From NCBI RefSeq assembly GCF_029946505.1, contig NZ_JARZHG010000002.1:186001-250000 (forward strand): a stretch of 64,000 nucleotides of DNA, in the 5' to 3' direction. Positions 62,722 through 64,000 of the stretch are shown here, piece after piece. The first letter of the stretch is position 1; every line of letters begins with the position of its first letter. Source of the stretch: Polyangium sp. y55x31. Its GTDB lineage: Bacteria; Myxococcota_A; Polyangia; Polyangiales; Polyangiaceae. A program made the translations under genes and the position numbers. A model generated the notes under the pieces. It was not told the origin of the DNA and searched no databases. It saw nothing but the letters and a program-made list of their open reading frames with translations.

Positions 62722-63615
62722 TCATTCCTCGTCCCAGTCGTCGTCGCGGCCGCGAACGTCCCAGTTCTTGTTGTTGCGACGTCCGCCGCCGCCACCCGCA
62801 GGGCCGTCCCCGTCGTGGCCACCGCCGCCGCCACCACGACGGCGACGATCGTCGAACGTCTTGCGCTGCGGAGGCGGAGGAGGCGCAGGGTTGTAGCCGC
62901 TCGGGCCACCACCACCGCCGCCGCCGCCGCCGTAGCCGCCGCCGGCATAACCGCCGCCGCCACCAGGACGCTCCTCGCGCGGCGGACGTTCGCCCTTCGG
63001 ATGGGCGAGGTTGACGACGAGCCGACGGCCACGCACGTCCACGCCGCGCAGCGCTTCGATCGCAGCCTTCGCCGCCTCGGCGCTCGCCATCGTGACGAAG
63101 CCGAACCCGCGCTTGCGCCCGTCCGCGTCCATCGGCAAGTGCACGCGCACGACGGGGCCCGCGCCGGTCGAGGTGATCATCGACTCGACCTCCTCGATGC
63201 TTGCATCGTACGGGAGGTTGCCGACGTAGAGAGTGCGGTCGGGCGCTGCTGCAGCAGGCCCGCCGCCACCACCGCCCATGCCTCCGCCGCCCATGCCGCC
63301 GCCCATGCCGCCGCCCATCGGCCGCGCGCCGCCCACGCCGCCTTCACGGCGCGGAGGCTCGGCCTGGAAGGGCCGCACGGAGATCGACTTGCCGCCCTGG
63401 AACGATCCGTCGAGCGACTCGCGAGCGGCGCTCGCCTCTTCGCTCGTCGCGAGCGTCACGAACCCGAAACCGCGCGGCCGACCCGTCGCGCGATCCTTCG
63501 GCAGGCTCACCTCGACGACGTTGCCTCCTGTCGCCTCGAAGAGCCCGCGGAGAACATCTTCGGTAATGGAGTCGGGCAACCCTGCTACGAACAACTTACG
63601 AGAATCTTCAGCCAT
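62722..63615 (-). CDS. RNA-binding protein with two RRM domains and Gly-rich tail
   Basis: A 297-residue cytoplasmic protein. RRM1 (about 7-85): RNP2 KLFVAGLP, RNP1 RGFGFVTL. A Gly/Met-rich linker (GGGMGGGMGGGGMGGG) follows, then RRM2 (about 128-205): RNP2 LYVGNLPY, RNP1 RGFGFVTM. A Gly/Pro/Arg-rich tail (PGGGGGYAGGGYGGGGG, RRGGGGGGHDGDG) ends DDDWDEE. It resembles eukaryotic-type glycine-rich RRM proteins and the cold-inducible RRM proteins of cyanobacteria and myxobacteria; the double RRM with long Gly tract is more elaborate than most bacterial forms. It probably binds single-stranded RNA. Confidence 0.92.
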   Translation of the reverse strand: MAEDSRKLFVAGLPDSITEDVLRGLFEATGGNVVEVSLPKDRATGRPRGFGFVTLATSEEASAARESLDGSFQGGKSISVRPFQAEPPRREGGVGGARPMGGGMGGGMGGGGMGGGGGGPAAAAPDRTLYVGNLPYDASIEEVESMITSTGAGPVVRVHLPMDADGRKRGFGFVTMASAEAAKAAIEALRGVDVRGRRLVVNLAHPKGERPPREERPGGGGGYAGGGYGGGGGGGGGPSGYNPAPPPPPQRKTFDDRRRRGGGGGGHDGDGPAGGGGGRRNNKNWDVRGRDDDWDEE

Positions 63616-64000
63616 CGAAAAACCTGCGCACCATCGATCCTAGCGCCTCGCCTCCGAGGCTCGCGCCCTCTTGCTCGCCTCGAACACTCTCCCCTCGGAG
63701 ACTTGCCTCGCATCACGATGGCGAGGACCGAACCTCCTGGGACGAGCTACAGCCCACGATATATGGCCTCCTTCCCGCGTCAAGGGAGCCCCCGAAGGCC
63801 CGTTCGTCGACGAGCGCGTCGATCCCTCCGCGAAGACCCCCCAAAGCCCCTGCTCGACCCGCCGCGTCACCCCTTCCCCGCCTCGCCGTTCGGTCGCTGA
63901 AACAAGCGTCGCGAAGCGGCGTTCGCAGCGAAAAAAAACGTAGAACGAGCGCGTCAGCGCCCGAGCGACCCGGACGGAGGATCCGCTTGCGTCGCCGGAC
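63616..64000. other. upstream region of the RRM gene, no gene seen
   Basis: 385 bases to the right edge. Reading both strands I see only short ORFs without recognisable protein features. The GC content drops locally near 63920-63940 (a run of eight A), as expected of an intergenic or promoter region. A gene starting just beyond the edge cannot be excluded. Confidence 0.4.

Overview
The window looks like chromosomal DNA of a large-genome myxobacterium, most likely of the Polyangium/Sorangium type. The basis is very high GC, an MglA-family GTPase, a Ser/Thr kinase with neighbouring lipoproteins, an NtrC-type activator, many secreted Cys- and Pro-rich lipoproteins, and a Gly-rich two-RRM RNA-binding protein. 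This is inferred from gene content; no rRNA marker is present.

Layout. 1-11.5 kb is potassium uptake: a kup gene cut by the left edge, divergent from a porin, two small membrane-protein genes and a complete kdpFABC-kdpDE operon. 11.5-23 kb is the most notable part. A minus-strand run encodes TolC, a membrane-fusion protein, an RND pump and a membrane-anchored sensor/trehalose-6-phosphate synthase fusion. A divergent histidine kinase and sigma54 activator flank it on one side, and a small Cys-rich secreted protein on the other. The two intergenic regions share paired GGAAAAATTCC-like palindromes and GG-N10-GC sigma54-type promoters, which suggests one regulon. 23-32.5 kb is mixed: DUF1622, a PAS-STAS protein, a P450 and methyltransferase pair, SRPBCC, DUF2156 with MarR, an alcohol dehydrogenase, a HAD hydrolase, and an inverted pair of REP-like repeats.

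32.4-41.1 kb is a minus-strand envelope/signalling block: glycogen synthase, a 14-repeat Cys-rich lipoprotein, a further lipoprotein, a TPR/PEGA protein translationally coupled to a Ser/Thr kinase, an FGE-like lipoprotein and another lipoprotein. tRNA-Phe(GAA) follows. 41.4-52.7 kb is one co-directional block: ECF sigma, candidate anti-sigma, lipoprotein, LpxL-like acyltransferase, J-domain protein, DnaK, a repeat-rich adaptor-like protein, M1 metallopeptidase and a membrane protein. It may link envelope stress to chaperone activity.

53-64 kb holds a rhomboid protease, a PA14 lipoprotein, an MglA-like GTPase with a long tail, another REP-like copy, the cell-elongation cluster (mreB, mreC, mreD, mrdA, rodA), rpmG and the RRM protein. 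No rRNA, prophage, insertion sequence, CRISPR array or integron was seen. Functions come from motifs read by eye; no database search was run.
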